Source: CAYRNC01 sp964425645 (GTDB taxonomy: Bacteria > Bacillota > Clostridia > Peptostreptococcales > Anaerovoracaceae). Taken from it: DNA of 10,591 nt. The notes under the pieces are model-generated. The model was not told the origin of the DNA, made no database searches, and worked only from the letters and a program-made list of their open reading frames with translations. Below are positions 1-5,837 of this stretch, piece after piece. Numbering within the stretch: the first letter of the stretch is position 1; every line of letters begins with the position of its first letter. The DNA lies in contig CAYRNC010000061.1 of assembly GCA_964425645.1 (NCBI GenBank), positions 1-10,591 of the forward strand, in the 5' to 3' direction. Made by a program: the position numbers and the translations under genes.

Positions 1-71
1 CCCTGGATACCCGTTAAATAGGGTATTCTGGTTTTCGAGACCAGCTCCTTCAGCCACTCGGACAACCCTCC
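1..71 (-). tRNA. tRNA-Ser (anticodon CGA), 3' end cut off by the window edge
   Basis: Read on the minus strand, the gene starts at 71 with GGAGGGTTGTCCGAGTGGCT, a typical bacterial tRNA-Ser 5' end. The anticodon stem is CTGGT/ACCAG around the loop CTCGAAA, which puts the anticodon CGA at 35-37 (decodes UCG). The long variable arm that marks class II tRNAs is present: a 6-bp stem (arms at 21-26 and 7-12) with an 8-base loop. The T-arm begins with CAGGG at 5-1, then the window ends, so the T-loop, 3' acceptor strand and CCA are not seen. Transcription runs leftwards out of the window. Confidence 0.95.
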
Positions 72-169
72 AATATTTATTTCTAAACATTAGCCCTCAG
101 ATATTCTCTGGAAATTGAAGAGAACTCATGGAAAGAACTAAGCACAAATTTCAGTTTTCAAAACTCAAC

Positions 170-191
170 AAACCCTATTATATCAGGGTTT
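170..191. repeat. Inverted repeat flanking a -10 box
   Basis: The perfect 7-bp arms AAACCCT (170-176) and AGGGTTT (185-191) are separated by 8 bases. On the minus strand those 8 bases contain TATAAT. As RNA this is a hairpin, but neither strand follows it with a strong U run, so I do not call it a terminator. As DNA it could be an operator around a promoter. Confidence 0.5.
177..185 (-). promoter_or_regulatory. Candidate extended -10 promoter for tRNA-Ser
   Basis: On the minus strand the sequence reads TGATATAAT, a perfect TATAAT (177-182) with an extended -10 TG (184-185). No good -35 lies at 16-18 bases. A start near 170 would give a tRNA leader of about 100 bases. The box sits in the loop of the inverted repeat 170-191. 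Confidence 0.35.
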
Positions 192-197
192 TAAAGG

Positions 198-266
198 TAT
201 CTAGTTCAAAATACATCCTTTGAAATGGATACATGTATCAAACAAAGATTGCCATATTACTAGATA
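198..266 (-). ncRNA. Possible structured minus-strand RNA element (leader or small RNA)
   Basis: The arms TATCTAGT (259-266 read on the minus strand) and ACTAGATA (205-198) form a perfect 8-bp outer stem. Inside it, minus-strand AUGUAUCC (234-227) and GGAUGUAU (218-211) pair over 8 bp around an 8-base loop. Two of these inner pairs are G-U wobbles on the minus-strand RNA, but would be A-C mismatches on a plus-strand RNA. This strand bias, and the promoter just upstream at 291-319, favour a minus-strand transcript. I do not recognise a known RNA family, and the fold could be chance in AT-rich DNA. Confidence 0.3.
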
Positions 267-290
267 TCAAAGGACGCAGCAGCGAAATTG

Positions 291-319
291 ATTATAGCAC
301 AGACTTTTAATGTTTTCAA
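291..319 (-). promoter_or_regulatory. Strong-looking sigma-A-type promoter, minus strand
   Basis: On the minus strand there is TTGAAA (314-319, 5 of 6 matches to the -35 consensus), a 17-base spacer and TATAAT (291-296). An extended -10 TG lies at 298-299 (TGCTATAAT). The -35 overlaps the TGA stop of the lipid kinase gene (316-318). The predicted start is near 284, pointing at the tRNA-Ser, which begins more than 200 bases downstream. It therefore drives a long leader or a separate RNA. Confidence 0.7.
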
Positions 320-1260
320 TCATCACCGCCATCATTCTTTTCATAGCTAAGTTCACAACCCAAAGGCACACAAAAAGCCATACAGGAAGGCTCTATCGAA
401 ACAGTAAGTTCATACGCACTGTCGATCTCCCCGTCTGCACATATTTTCATTCCCTCTTTGGAACCTATGGTCAAAGATGTACCTTGGCTATACCGAATAA
501 AATCTTTTTGCGGCTGAAGGTGGGTTCCTTTTCTGTATCTTCTAATAAGCCTTGCAAAGGTCAGTCGTCCGACTTTAAATATAATGCTTACATCTAAAAG
601 TCTGTCATTCGGTTTGGCCATGGGCAAACCCTTGAATCCGCCACCGTAATAGGGGCCGTTCCCTATTGCTACCAGCGTCATATCTTCACTATAACTGCTG
701 CCATCTTCAAGATTGACCTCCAATTTATACCCCTTATTTTTAATAAAAACCGCGGCGACTCCTGCTCCATAGGCCAAAGCACCCTTAAGCAAGGGATTTC
801 CTTTGAATTTTAATACCTTCTCCACCACCTGACAATCCAGACCGATATTTAAAACATTGACACAATAACGATCATTGTATTTTATCAGATCAATTTGAAT
901 CGCTTCACCGTCTATTTGCCGCCCTATATCCTTAAAATATCTACGGTTAGAAAAGACCCGGGCAAAATCGTTGCCTGTTCCGGCGGGGATAAAACCTATT
1001 TGCGCTGTTTTAAATCCAAAAGCACCGTTAGCCACCTCATTTAGCGTTCCATCACCTCCAACCGCATAAAATCGAAGATTTGCATCAGGATCTTTTAAGC
1101 AATATTCTCTTACATAGCGGCATGCATCTCCTTTGTTGATAGTTCTATGAATAGAATAATCTGCTTTCTTTTCTTTTACTGCCTCAAGTATTGATGGAAG
1201 AACCCGCTTCTCTGCATCAGATTTTCCCGCTATCGGATTCAGTATAAAAACATGCTTCAT
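316..1260 (-). CDS. Diacylglycerol kinase family lipid kinase (DagK/YegS/BmrU type)
   Basis: This 314-residue protein has the length expected of the YegS/BmrU/DgkB family, which phosphorylates lipids such as diacylglycerol with ATP. In Gram-positive bacteria this recycles diacylglycerol from lipoteichoic acid synthesis to phosphatidic acid at the membrane face. The nucleotide-binding N-terminal lobe shows NPIAGK (8-13), the signature GGDGTLNEVANG (68-79) and PAGTGNDFAR (92-101). The C-terminal beta domain has NGPYYGGG (201-208) and ADGE (275-278), whose Glu is conserved in the family. The ATG at 1258-1260 has AAAGGA seven bases upstream. The gene stands alone, divergent from the aminopeptidase gene. 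Family assignment is firm; the exact lipid substrate (diacylglycerol or another lipid) cannot be read from sequence. Confidence 0.93.
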   Translation of the reverse strand: MKHVFILNPIAGKSDAEKRVLPSILEAVKEKKADYSIHRTINKGDACRYVREYCLKDPDANLRFYAVGGDGTLNEVANGAFGFKTAQIGFIPAGTGNDFARVFSNRRYFKDIGRQIDGEAIQIDLIKYNDRYCVNVLNIGLDCQVVEKVLKFKGNPLLKGALAYGAGVAAVFIKNKGYKLEVNLEDGSSYSEDMTLVAIGNGPYYGGGFKGLPMAKPNDRLLDVSIIFKVGRLTFARLIRRYRKGTHLQPQKDFIRYSQGTSLTIGSKEGMKICADGEIDSAYELTVSIEPSCMAFCVPLGCELSYEKNDGGDD

Positions 1261-1304
1261 CTGCTGTCCTTTCTTTTAAGGAATCTGCCATATATCCTTG
1301 GTTC

Positions 1305-1310
1305 ATTATA
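1305..1310 (-). promoter_or_regulatory. Candidate -10 for the lipid kinase gene
   Basis: There is a perfect minus-strand TATAAT 45 bases upstream of the kinase ATG. The -35 region at the right spacing is poor, so this is a moderate candidate. Nothing else better is visible on this strand in the 179-base divergent region. Confidence 0.4.
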
Positions 1311-1393
1311 TGAAAATAGGGTAACATATTGGATGTGACGACACAATAAGAAAATCAACCTTTATTGCAACAGTGGCTGTATATTCATTTTTA

Positions 1394-1402
1394 TGGTAGA
1401 AT
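1394..1402 (+). promoter_or_regulatory. Candidate extended -10 promoter for the aminopeptidase gene
   Basis: TGGTAGAAT is an extended -10 (TG, one base, then TAGAAT with 5 of 6 matches). No convincing -35 is visible. The predicted start near 1409 leaves a leader of about 30 bases carrying AAAGGAGA (1421-1428), with the ATG at 1440. Confidence 0.45.
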
Positions 1403-1439
1403 CAGCCTATAAAACAAAACAAAGGAGATACATCATTAT

Positions 1440-2549
1440 ATGGATAGCAGAATCGATAAACTGGCAGAAGTCCTTGTGCATTATTCCTGTAAAATACAAG
1501 AAGGTGAACGGGTTTTAATACATTATGACGGAGAATCTGCAAAGACACTGGCAAAACAAATTATAAAGAAAGTTTATGCCTGCGGAGGCCTTCCCTACGC
1601 AGAAGTCAAAGACTCTTCCATATCGCGGGAGATACTGTTGGGATGCACTGAGGACCAACTGGAATTTATGAAGGACTACCAGATGAAACAAATGGAGGGA
1701 ATGCAAGCCTATATCGGAATCCGAGCAACGGAAAATGCCTCCGAACATGCTGACGTTCCAACGGCCCAGCAAAATATGTACAACAAAATCACACGCCCTG
1801 TACTGAGACAAAGGGTAGATCATACTAAATGGGTCGTGCTGCGGTATCCAAACAACGCGATGGCCCAGCTAGCAAATACCAGTTTGGAGAATTTTGAAGA
1901 TTTCTATTTCAAAGTATGCACCTTGGATTACGGAAAAATGGATAAGGCCATGGATAGTTTGGTAAACCTTATGAATAAAACGGATAAGGTTCGCATCACA
2001 GGTAAGGATACGGACTTGAATTTCTCCATAAAGGAGATAGGGGCCGTAAAATGCAGCGGAGAGCGAAATATACCCGACGGAGAGGTATATACTGCACCGG
2101 TCAGGGAGTCGATAAACGGCAACATAGCTTACAATACTCCTTCCGAAGAATCGGGATTTGTATTCGAAAACGTGCGATTTGAAATTAAAAACGGAAAAAT
2201 AGTTGATGTTTCGGCAAATGATACTAAACGAATAAATGAGCTTTTAGACACAGACGAATCCGCCCGCTATTTCGGAGAATTCGCACTTGGGGTAAACCCG
2301 TATATACTAAATCCGATGAAAGACACCTTGTTCGACGAAAAAATCGCCGGCAGCTTTCATCTGACTCCGGGCTGCGCATATGAAGATGCGAACAATGGAA
2401 ATCAATCGGCAATACACTGGGATCTTGTGATGATCCAACGACCCGAATACGGAGGAGGAGAAATATATTTTGACGATGTACTGATCCGGAAAGACGGTCT
2501 TTTCGTTCTTCCCGAACTTTTATGCCTTAACCCCGAAAACCTAAAATAG
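1440..2549 (+). CDS. M29-family metallo-aminopeptidase
   Basis: At 369 residues this fits the shorter clostridial branch of peptidase family M29 (AmpS/AmpT-like cytosolic aminopeptidases, about 370-410 residues), which removes N-terminal residues from peptides using two metal ions. The likely metal ligands are Glu215 (in IPDGEVYTAP), Glu280 (GEFALG), His307 (GSFHLTPG), and His326 with Asp328 (AIHWDLV). Their order matches E, E, H, H-x-D of AmpS/AmpT, and the E215-E280 and H326-D328 spacings are close to those reported there. The H307-H326 spacing is shorter. The N-terminal half (about 1-190) is the less conserved dimer-forming domain. No signal peptide is seen, so it is cytosolic. AAAGGAGA lies 11 bases before the ATG. 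It is a single gene, convergent with dacF across the hairpin at 2555-2581. Confidence 0.93.
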   Translation: MDSRIDKLAEVLVHYSCKIQEGERVLIHYDGESAKTLAKQIIKKVYACGGLPYAEVKDSSISREILLGCTEDQLEFMKDYQMKQMEGMQAYIGIRATENASEHADVPTAQQNMYNKITRPVLRQRVDHTKWVVLRYPNNAMAQLANTSLENFEDFYFKVCTLDYGKMDKAMDSLVNLMNKTDKVRITGKDTDLNFSIKEIGAVKCSGERNIPDGEVYTAPVRESINGNIAYNTPSEESGFVFENVRFEIKNGKIVDVSANDTKRINELLDTDESARYFGEFALGVNPYILNPMKDTLFDEKIAGSFHLTPGCAYEDANNGNQSAIHWDLVMIQRPEYGGGEIYFDDVLIRKDGLFVLPELLCLNPENLK

Positions 2550-2554
2550 ATATC

Positions 2555-2581
2555 AGGTCCTGAAGCCCTGCTTCGGGACCT
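2555..2581. terminator. 12-bp hairpin between convergent genes, probable bidirectional terminator
   Basis: Arms at 2555-2566 and 2570-2581 pair over 12 bp (one G-T wobble) around the 3-base loop CCT. The hairpin starts 5 bases after the aminopeptidase stop and lies 8 bases from the dacF stop. The tail is weak on the plus strand (ATTTAC) and only slightly better on the minus strand (TGATATCTATTTTA), so it is a modest intrinsic terminator for both genes. Confidence 0.65.
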
Positions 2582-2589
2582 ATTTACAG

Positions 2590-3777
2590 CTATACAAGGG
2601 TTTTCAGGATTCTCTTATATATTTCAAAAAAACCTGCGCGTTCAGCTCCGCTTTCTGCTACAAGCGTGTGCCTTTCTATTTCCTTATCCTCTTTATAAAC
2701 GATCAATTCCCCCACCGGGTCCCCTTTAGCCAAAGGGGCCTTTAGTTTATCCGAAAATATGGCCGCCCTACTTATTTTCTCCGCTTCGCCTTTTTTAACT
2801 AACACACTGATATTATCTTTCGTAACGGCATTAACTAATGAGGGCTCGCCTTTTTCAACGGTAACAGTCCCGACAATCTCCCCTTTGGCCGCGATTTTTG
2901 TGCTGTCATAAGCTGCAAAGCCATAGTCTAAAAGTCTAATGCTTTCCGCCCATCGGTTTTTTGTAGTGTCGCAGCCTAAAACCACGGATATCAAAGTCAA
3001 ATCACCCTTAGTTGCCGATCCCGCCAGACAGTAACCCGCCTCTTGAGTAAATCCTGTTTTTATGCCGTTTGCTCCGGGATAAAGCTTAATCAGCCGATTG
3101 GTATTGGTAAGCCCCAATTCAGTCTGCTTTTTGGTCTTTTGCCCTACCAGTACCGTGGATTGCCAGGTAGTAAACCAATCCTTGGTTTTTTCATGTTTTA
3201 GAAGCTCTTTCGACATTAGCCCTATATCATAAGCGCTTGTATAATGATCCAAAGCCGGAAGACCGTTTGTATTAACAAAGTGTGTATCCTCCATGCCTAA
3301 GTCCTTTGCCCTTTTGTTCATCATATCCACAAAGATTTCTTCCGTGCCCCCCACGTATTCTGCACAAGCCACACAAGCATCATTAGCGCTGGCAATAGCC
3401 ATACCGGCAAGCAGGGTTTCTACGGTCTGCTGCTCGGAAGCTTCCATATACATTTGGCTTCCGCCCATACTGGCTGCCCTCTCGCTAATGGTGACCATGT
3501 CGCCTAAATTTATCTGTCCCCGCTCTATAGATTCCATGACCAGAAGCATCGTCATAATCTTTGTGATGCTGGCCGGCGGCAATTTATCATGGCTGTTTTT
3601 TTCATACAAAAATGTACCGCTGCCGGCATCTAACAATACTGCGCCTTTTGCGAAGTTGACAAGACTGTGCTCACTATCCTCTGTATCGGTCCCCTCGCCG
3701 ATACAATATATCGGCGAAGCAAAAACCATAAAAGCCACACATGCGGGAATGACCAGCCGCCTTATCCATCGAGACAA
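2590..3777 (-). CDS. dacF: D-alanyl-D-alanine carboxypeptidase, serine peptidase S11 (DacF-like PBP)
   Basis: This exported penicillin-binding protein (395 residues) trims the terminal D-Ala from peptidoglycan pentapeptides. An N-terminal signal peptide is visible: basic start SRWIRR, then a hydrophobic stretch to about 25. The S11 catalytic motifs are intact: SITK (70-73, nucleophile Ser70 and Lys73), SAN (130-132) and KTG (240-242). A PBP5-type beta-rich C-terminal domain follows (about 293-372), and residues 378-395 form a basic amphipathic helix likely to anchor it at the membrane. The start is TTG (3775-3777). An in-frame TGA lies directly before it, and the first in-frame ATG would cut away most of the signal peptide. 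GGAGG (3790-3794) is 12 bases upstream, a rather long spacing. The gene is last in the minus-strand block, 97 bases after moaC. The DacF name rests on context with deoB and pdp. Confidence 0.95.
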   Translation of the reverse strand: MSRWIRRLVIPACVAFMVFASPIYCIGEGTDTEDSEHSLVNFAKGAVLLDAGSGTFLYEKNSHDKLPPASITKIMTMLLVMESIERGQINLGDMVTISERAASMGGSQMYMEASEQQTVETLLAGMAIASANDACVACAEYVGGTEEIFVDMMNKRAKDLGMEDTHFVNTNGLPALDHYTSAYDIGLMSKELLKHEKTKDWFTTWQSTVLVGQKTKKQTELGLTNTNRLIKLYPGANGIKTGFTQEAGYCLAGSATKGDLTLISVVLGCDTTKNRWAESIRLLDYGFAAYDSTKIAAKGEIVGTVTVEKGEPSLVNAVTKDNISVLVKKGEAEKISRAAIFSDKLKAPLAKGDPVGELIVYKEDKEIERHTLVAESGAERAGFFEIYKRILKTLV

Positions 3778-3785
3778 TCAAAAAA

Positions 3786-3796
3786 CCCCCCTCCTT
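3786..3796 (-). promoter_or_regulatory. Ribosome binding site that fixes the TTG start of dacF
   Basis: On the minus strand AAGGAGGGGGG (3796-3786) is followed by TTTTTTGA and then TTG. The strong purine run and the in-frame stop next to the start leave TTG as the only sensible initiator that keeps the signal peptide. The adjoining six G and six T runs make the SD-to-start distance sensitive to slippage. Confidence 0.75.
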
Positions 3797-3874
3797 GCAT
3801 CCTCTTATTAATAGTATTGCAAGAAAGCCGGGTTTATTCTTTTCAGCATGCCCTATTTAAGTCCCTTTATATGG

Positions 3875-4351
3875 TTATTCATTTGCGACCCAGTCACCGG
3901 ATTGTCCCCCCATTTTAGAAAGCAGCCTAATATTTTCTATCTTCATGGCCTTGTCCACAGCTTTACACATATCGTAAAGAGTCAAAGCGGCTATTGACAC
4001 AGCGGTAAGGGCTTCCATCTCTATCCCGGTCTTTCCCGCGGTAGAAAGAGTAGCCGTAATTTTAATTCGATCATCCATTATCGTAAAATCAATATCACAG
4101 CCCGTTATTGCGATGTTGTGGCACATAGGGATCAAATCCCAGGTTTTTTTTGCCCCCGATATTCCGGCAACCTGTGCTGCAGAAAGCACATCCCCTTTTT
4201 TCATATCCTTATCTTTTATCCGCCTGACGGTAGAGGGGGCCATCAGTATTTCTCCTTCGGCAACAGCCCTTCTCTTTGTGATGTCTTTGTCGCCCACGTC
4301 CACCATTCTGGGTCTGCCGCTTTTGTTTATGTGTGTAAATTTCTGCATCAT
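3875..4351 (-). CDS. moaC: Cyclic pyranopterin monophosphate synthase MoaC
   Basis: MoaC completes the first stage of molybdenum cofactor synthesis, turning the MoaA product 3',8-cyclo-GTP into cyclic pyranopterin monophosphate in the cytosol. The 158 residues are full length. Family motifs are all present: MVDVGDKD (16-23), LIPMCHNI (73-80) with the active-site His78, GKTGIEMEALTAV (106-118), and YDMCKAVDK (126-134) with Asp127 and Lys130, equivalent to the catalytic Asp128 and Lys131 of E. coli MoaC. The C-terminal KMGGQSGDW (146-154) matches the usual GGKSG ending. Two adjacent ATG codons (4349-4351 and 4346-4348) are possible; AAGGTGA at 4356-4362 fits the first slightly better. It lies 27 bases after moaA in the same direction. 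Confidence 0.97.
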   Translation of the reverse strand: MMQKFTHINKSGRPRMVDVGDKDITKRRAVAEGEILMAPSTVRRIKDKDMKKGDVLSAAQVAGISGAKKTWDLIPMCHNIAITGCDIDFTIMDDRIKITATLSTAGKTGIEMEALTAVSIAALTLYDMCKAVDKAMKIENIRLLSKMGGQSGDWVANE

Positions 4352-4378
4352 AGTATCACCTTGCCTTCGCTTAATAAT

Positions 4379-5332
4379 TTATCCGCCGATATTGCCCATA
4401 TCCCTTTCTACTAATACACCCTCTGCCAGATGATGAGATATGGGTTTTTCTCTGACAGATTGCCTTATAACTGATTTAAGCAGATCAAAATCGTGAAGAG
4501 CGCTTTTAAGGTCAATTTCATTTTTGCTGTGAAGACAGCTCAATATATGTCCGTCCGCCGTTACCCTTAAACGATTGCATTGACTGCAAAACCGATGGCT
4601 GAGAGGCTCAATCAAACCAACCCTTCCAATAGCCCCCGGAAGCTGATAATAGCTTGCAGGCGCAGACGGATCATCCCTTTCCATGGGCATAAGATCTTGA
4701 TGCCGTCGAAGGATTTCTGAACCGGGAAGAAATTTCCCGTACGCAAAATTCTGCTGCCCTGTAAAAGGCATTAATTCGATAAAACGTACATCTATGGGCC
4801 TGTCCCTTGTTATATCGATAAAATCTGAAATTTCATCCTCGTTGAAGCCCTTCATGAGTACCACGTTAATTTTGACCTTAAATCCTGCATCCAGCGCCGC
4901 CTCAATTCCAGCAAGTGCAGCCTCAAGATCTCCACCTCGGGTAATATCCCGATATCTGTCCTTTTTAAGGGTGTCTACGCTTATATTTGCACGCTTCATA
5001 CCGGCATTATAGAGGTCTTTTGCATAATTAGGTAAAAGAATACCGTTGGTTGTTATTGCAAAATCCTTTAGGCCGGGCATGCTGCCGATGGCTTTTGCAA
5101 GAGTGACGATGCCTCTCCTTACAAGAGGCTCTCCCCCTGTCAGCCTTATTTTATCGATACCGAGATCAATTAATGCTTTCGAGATTATTATGAAATCCTC
5201 AATTCTTAAAATTTCCCCGCAATCTTTCTTTGTCACACCGGTTTCAGGCATGCAATAGCGACATCTGAGATTGCACAAATCAGTAATCGATATTCTTGCG
5301 TAATGTATTTTCCTCCCATGATTATCTATCAT
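4379..5332 (-). CDS. moaA: GTP 3',8-cyclase MoaA (radical SAM)
   Basis: MoaA is the radical SAM enzyme that rearranges GTP to 3',8-cyclo-GTP, the first molybdenum cofactor step, and MoaC is encoded next to it. The SAM-cluster motif CNLRCRYC gives Cys20, Cys24 and Cys27; LTGGEPL follows at 64-70. The second, substrate-binding 4Fe-4S cluster is provided by Cys249, Cys252 and Cys266, with the GTP-contact arginines 254 and 256 between. The conserved C-terminal Gly-Gly needed for activity is present (316-317). I chose the ATG at 5330-5332 (317 residues): it overlaps the mogA stop as ATGA and has GGAG (5341-5344) 8 bases upstream, and MoaA proteins normally begin close to the DxxGR motif. An in-frame GTG at 5339-5341 would add three residues but overlaps that GGAG. 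Confidence 0.97.
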   Translation of the reverse strand: MIDNHGRKIHYARISITDLCNLRCRYCMPETGVTKKDCGEILRIEDFIIISKALIDLGIDKIRLTGGEPLVRRGIVTLAKAIGSMPGLKDFAITTNGILLPNYAKDLYNAGMKRANISVDTLKKDRYRDITRGGDLEAALAGIEAALDAGFKVKINVVLMKGFNEDEISDFIDITRDRPIDVRFIELMPFTGQQNFAYGKFLPGSEILRRHQDLMPMERDDPSAPASYYQLPGAIGRVGLIEPLSHRFCSQCNRLRVTADGHILSCLHSKNEIDLKSALHDFDLLKSVIRQSVREKPISHHLAEGVLVERDMGNIGG

Positions 5333-5823
5333 CTGGCACACTCCATAGTCTCTGCCGTGATCACTTCTATTCCGTGCTTCAGCGGTTCAAGAATATATTC
5401 CAAAGATTCCCGCACAGCTTTAGGTCCTCCGGGCAGATTGATTATTAAAGTCTTTCCCCTTATACCGCTTATACCCCTTGATAGCATGGCGTTAGGTGTA
5501 ATAGAGAGGCTGTAATTGCGTATTGCCTCGGATATGCCGGGACATTCCTTTTGTATTACGGCCTTTGTAGCCTCGGGGGTCACATCCCTGGCAGAAAACC
5601 CCGTGCCCCCCGTAGTCAGCACAAGTTGCAGATCCAACACATCCGCCATGTGAATCATCTCCTTGCAAAGGCTATCTATTTCATCCGGCAAAATTGTCTG
5701 TGTAGCTATTTGATATCCGGCCTCCTCCAAAATGCTCCGTATTATCCTTCCGCTTTCGTCCTTTCTTTGGCCGGCAAAACCCTTATCGCTGGAAGTGATT
5801 ATGCCCGCTTTCCATTTTCTCAT
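5329..5823 (-). CDS. mogA: Molybdopterin adenylyltransferase, MogA/MoaB family
   Basis: This 164-residue protein belongs to the MogA/MoaB family, which adenylylates molybdopterin before molybdate or tungstate insertion. Visible motifs are the start AGIITSSDKG (6-15), LVLTTGGTGFSARDVTPEAT (67-86) with the TGGTG substrate loop and Asp80 (equivalent in position to the catalytic Asp82 of E. coli MogA), SRGISGIRG (115-123) and LPGGPKAV (130-137). The start ATG follows GAGGGG, which overlaps the pdp stop 14 bases upstream. The stop overlaps the moaA start by 4 bases, so the two are likely coupled in translation. Sequence alone does not cleanly separate MogA from the MoaB branch, which can be less active, but the adjacent moaA and moaC support a real cofactor role. 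Confidence 0.92.
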   Translation of the reverse strand: MRKWKAGIITSSDKGFAGQRKDESGRIIRSILEEAGYQIATQTILPDEIDSLCKEMIHMADVLDLQLVLTTGGTGFSARDVTPEATKAVIQKECPGISEAIRNYSLSITPNAMLSRGISGIRGKTLIINLPGGPKAVRESLEYILEPLKHGIEVITAETMECAR

Positions 5824-5837
5824 ATTATTTTACCCCT

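Larger units (their letters stand above)
72..315. other. Gene-free spacer between tRNA-Ser and the lipid kinase gene
   Basis: I see no convincing protein gene in these 244 bases. The stretch holds a good minus-strand promoter at its right end (291-319), a second extended -10 (177-185) inside an inverted repeat (170-191), an 8-bp inverted repeat (198-205 with 259-266) enclosing a second hairpin (211-234), and a 12-bp palindrome GATACATGTATC at 228-239. Its role could be the leader of the tRNA transcript or a separate small RNA. There is no clear U-rich terminator for the kinase gene. Confidence 0.6.

Noticed and set aside
170..191. Intrinsic terminator of the lipid kinase gene
   Set aside because: The hairpin is only 7 bp and neither strand has a U run after it. 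It also surrounds a -10 box, so it is reported as an inverted repeat instead.
228..239. 12-bp palindrome GATACATGTATC as a separate operator
   Set aside because: It partly overlaps the inner hairpin arms and has no second copy in the window, so it is noted only within the spacer entry.
72..290. T-box, SRP RNA or 6S RNA in the gene-free stretch
   Set aside because: I found no T-box AGGGTGG motif, no SRP Alu-like or GGAA-tetraloop core, and no long 6S-type end-pairing. The structure seen does not match a family I know.
310..597. Plus-strand open frame of 95 codons
   Set aside because: It is antisense to the 3' part of the lipid kinase gene, with no ribosome site of note and no domain.
3293..3811. 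Plus-strand open frame of 172 codons
   Set aside because: It is antisense to dacF, whose catalytic motifs are intact, and has no recognisable domain of its own.
5333..5341. GTG at 5339-5341 as the moaA start
   Set aside because: It overlaps the GGAG that serves the ATG at 5330-5332, and MoaA homologues start near the DxxGR motif.
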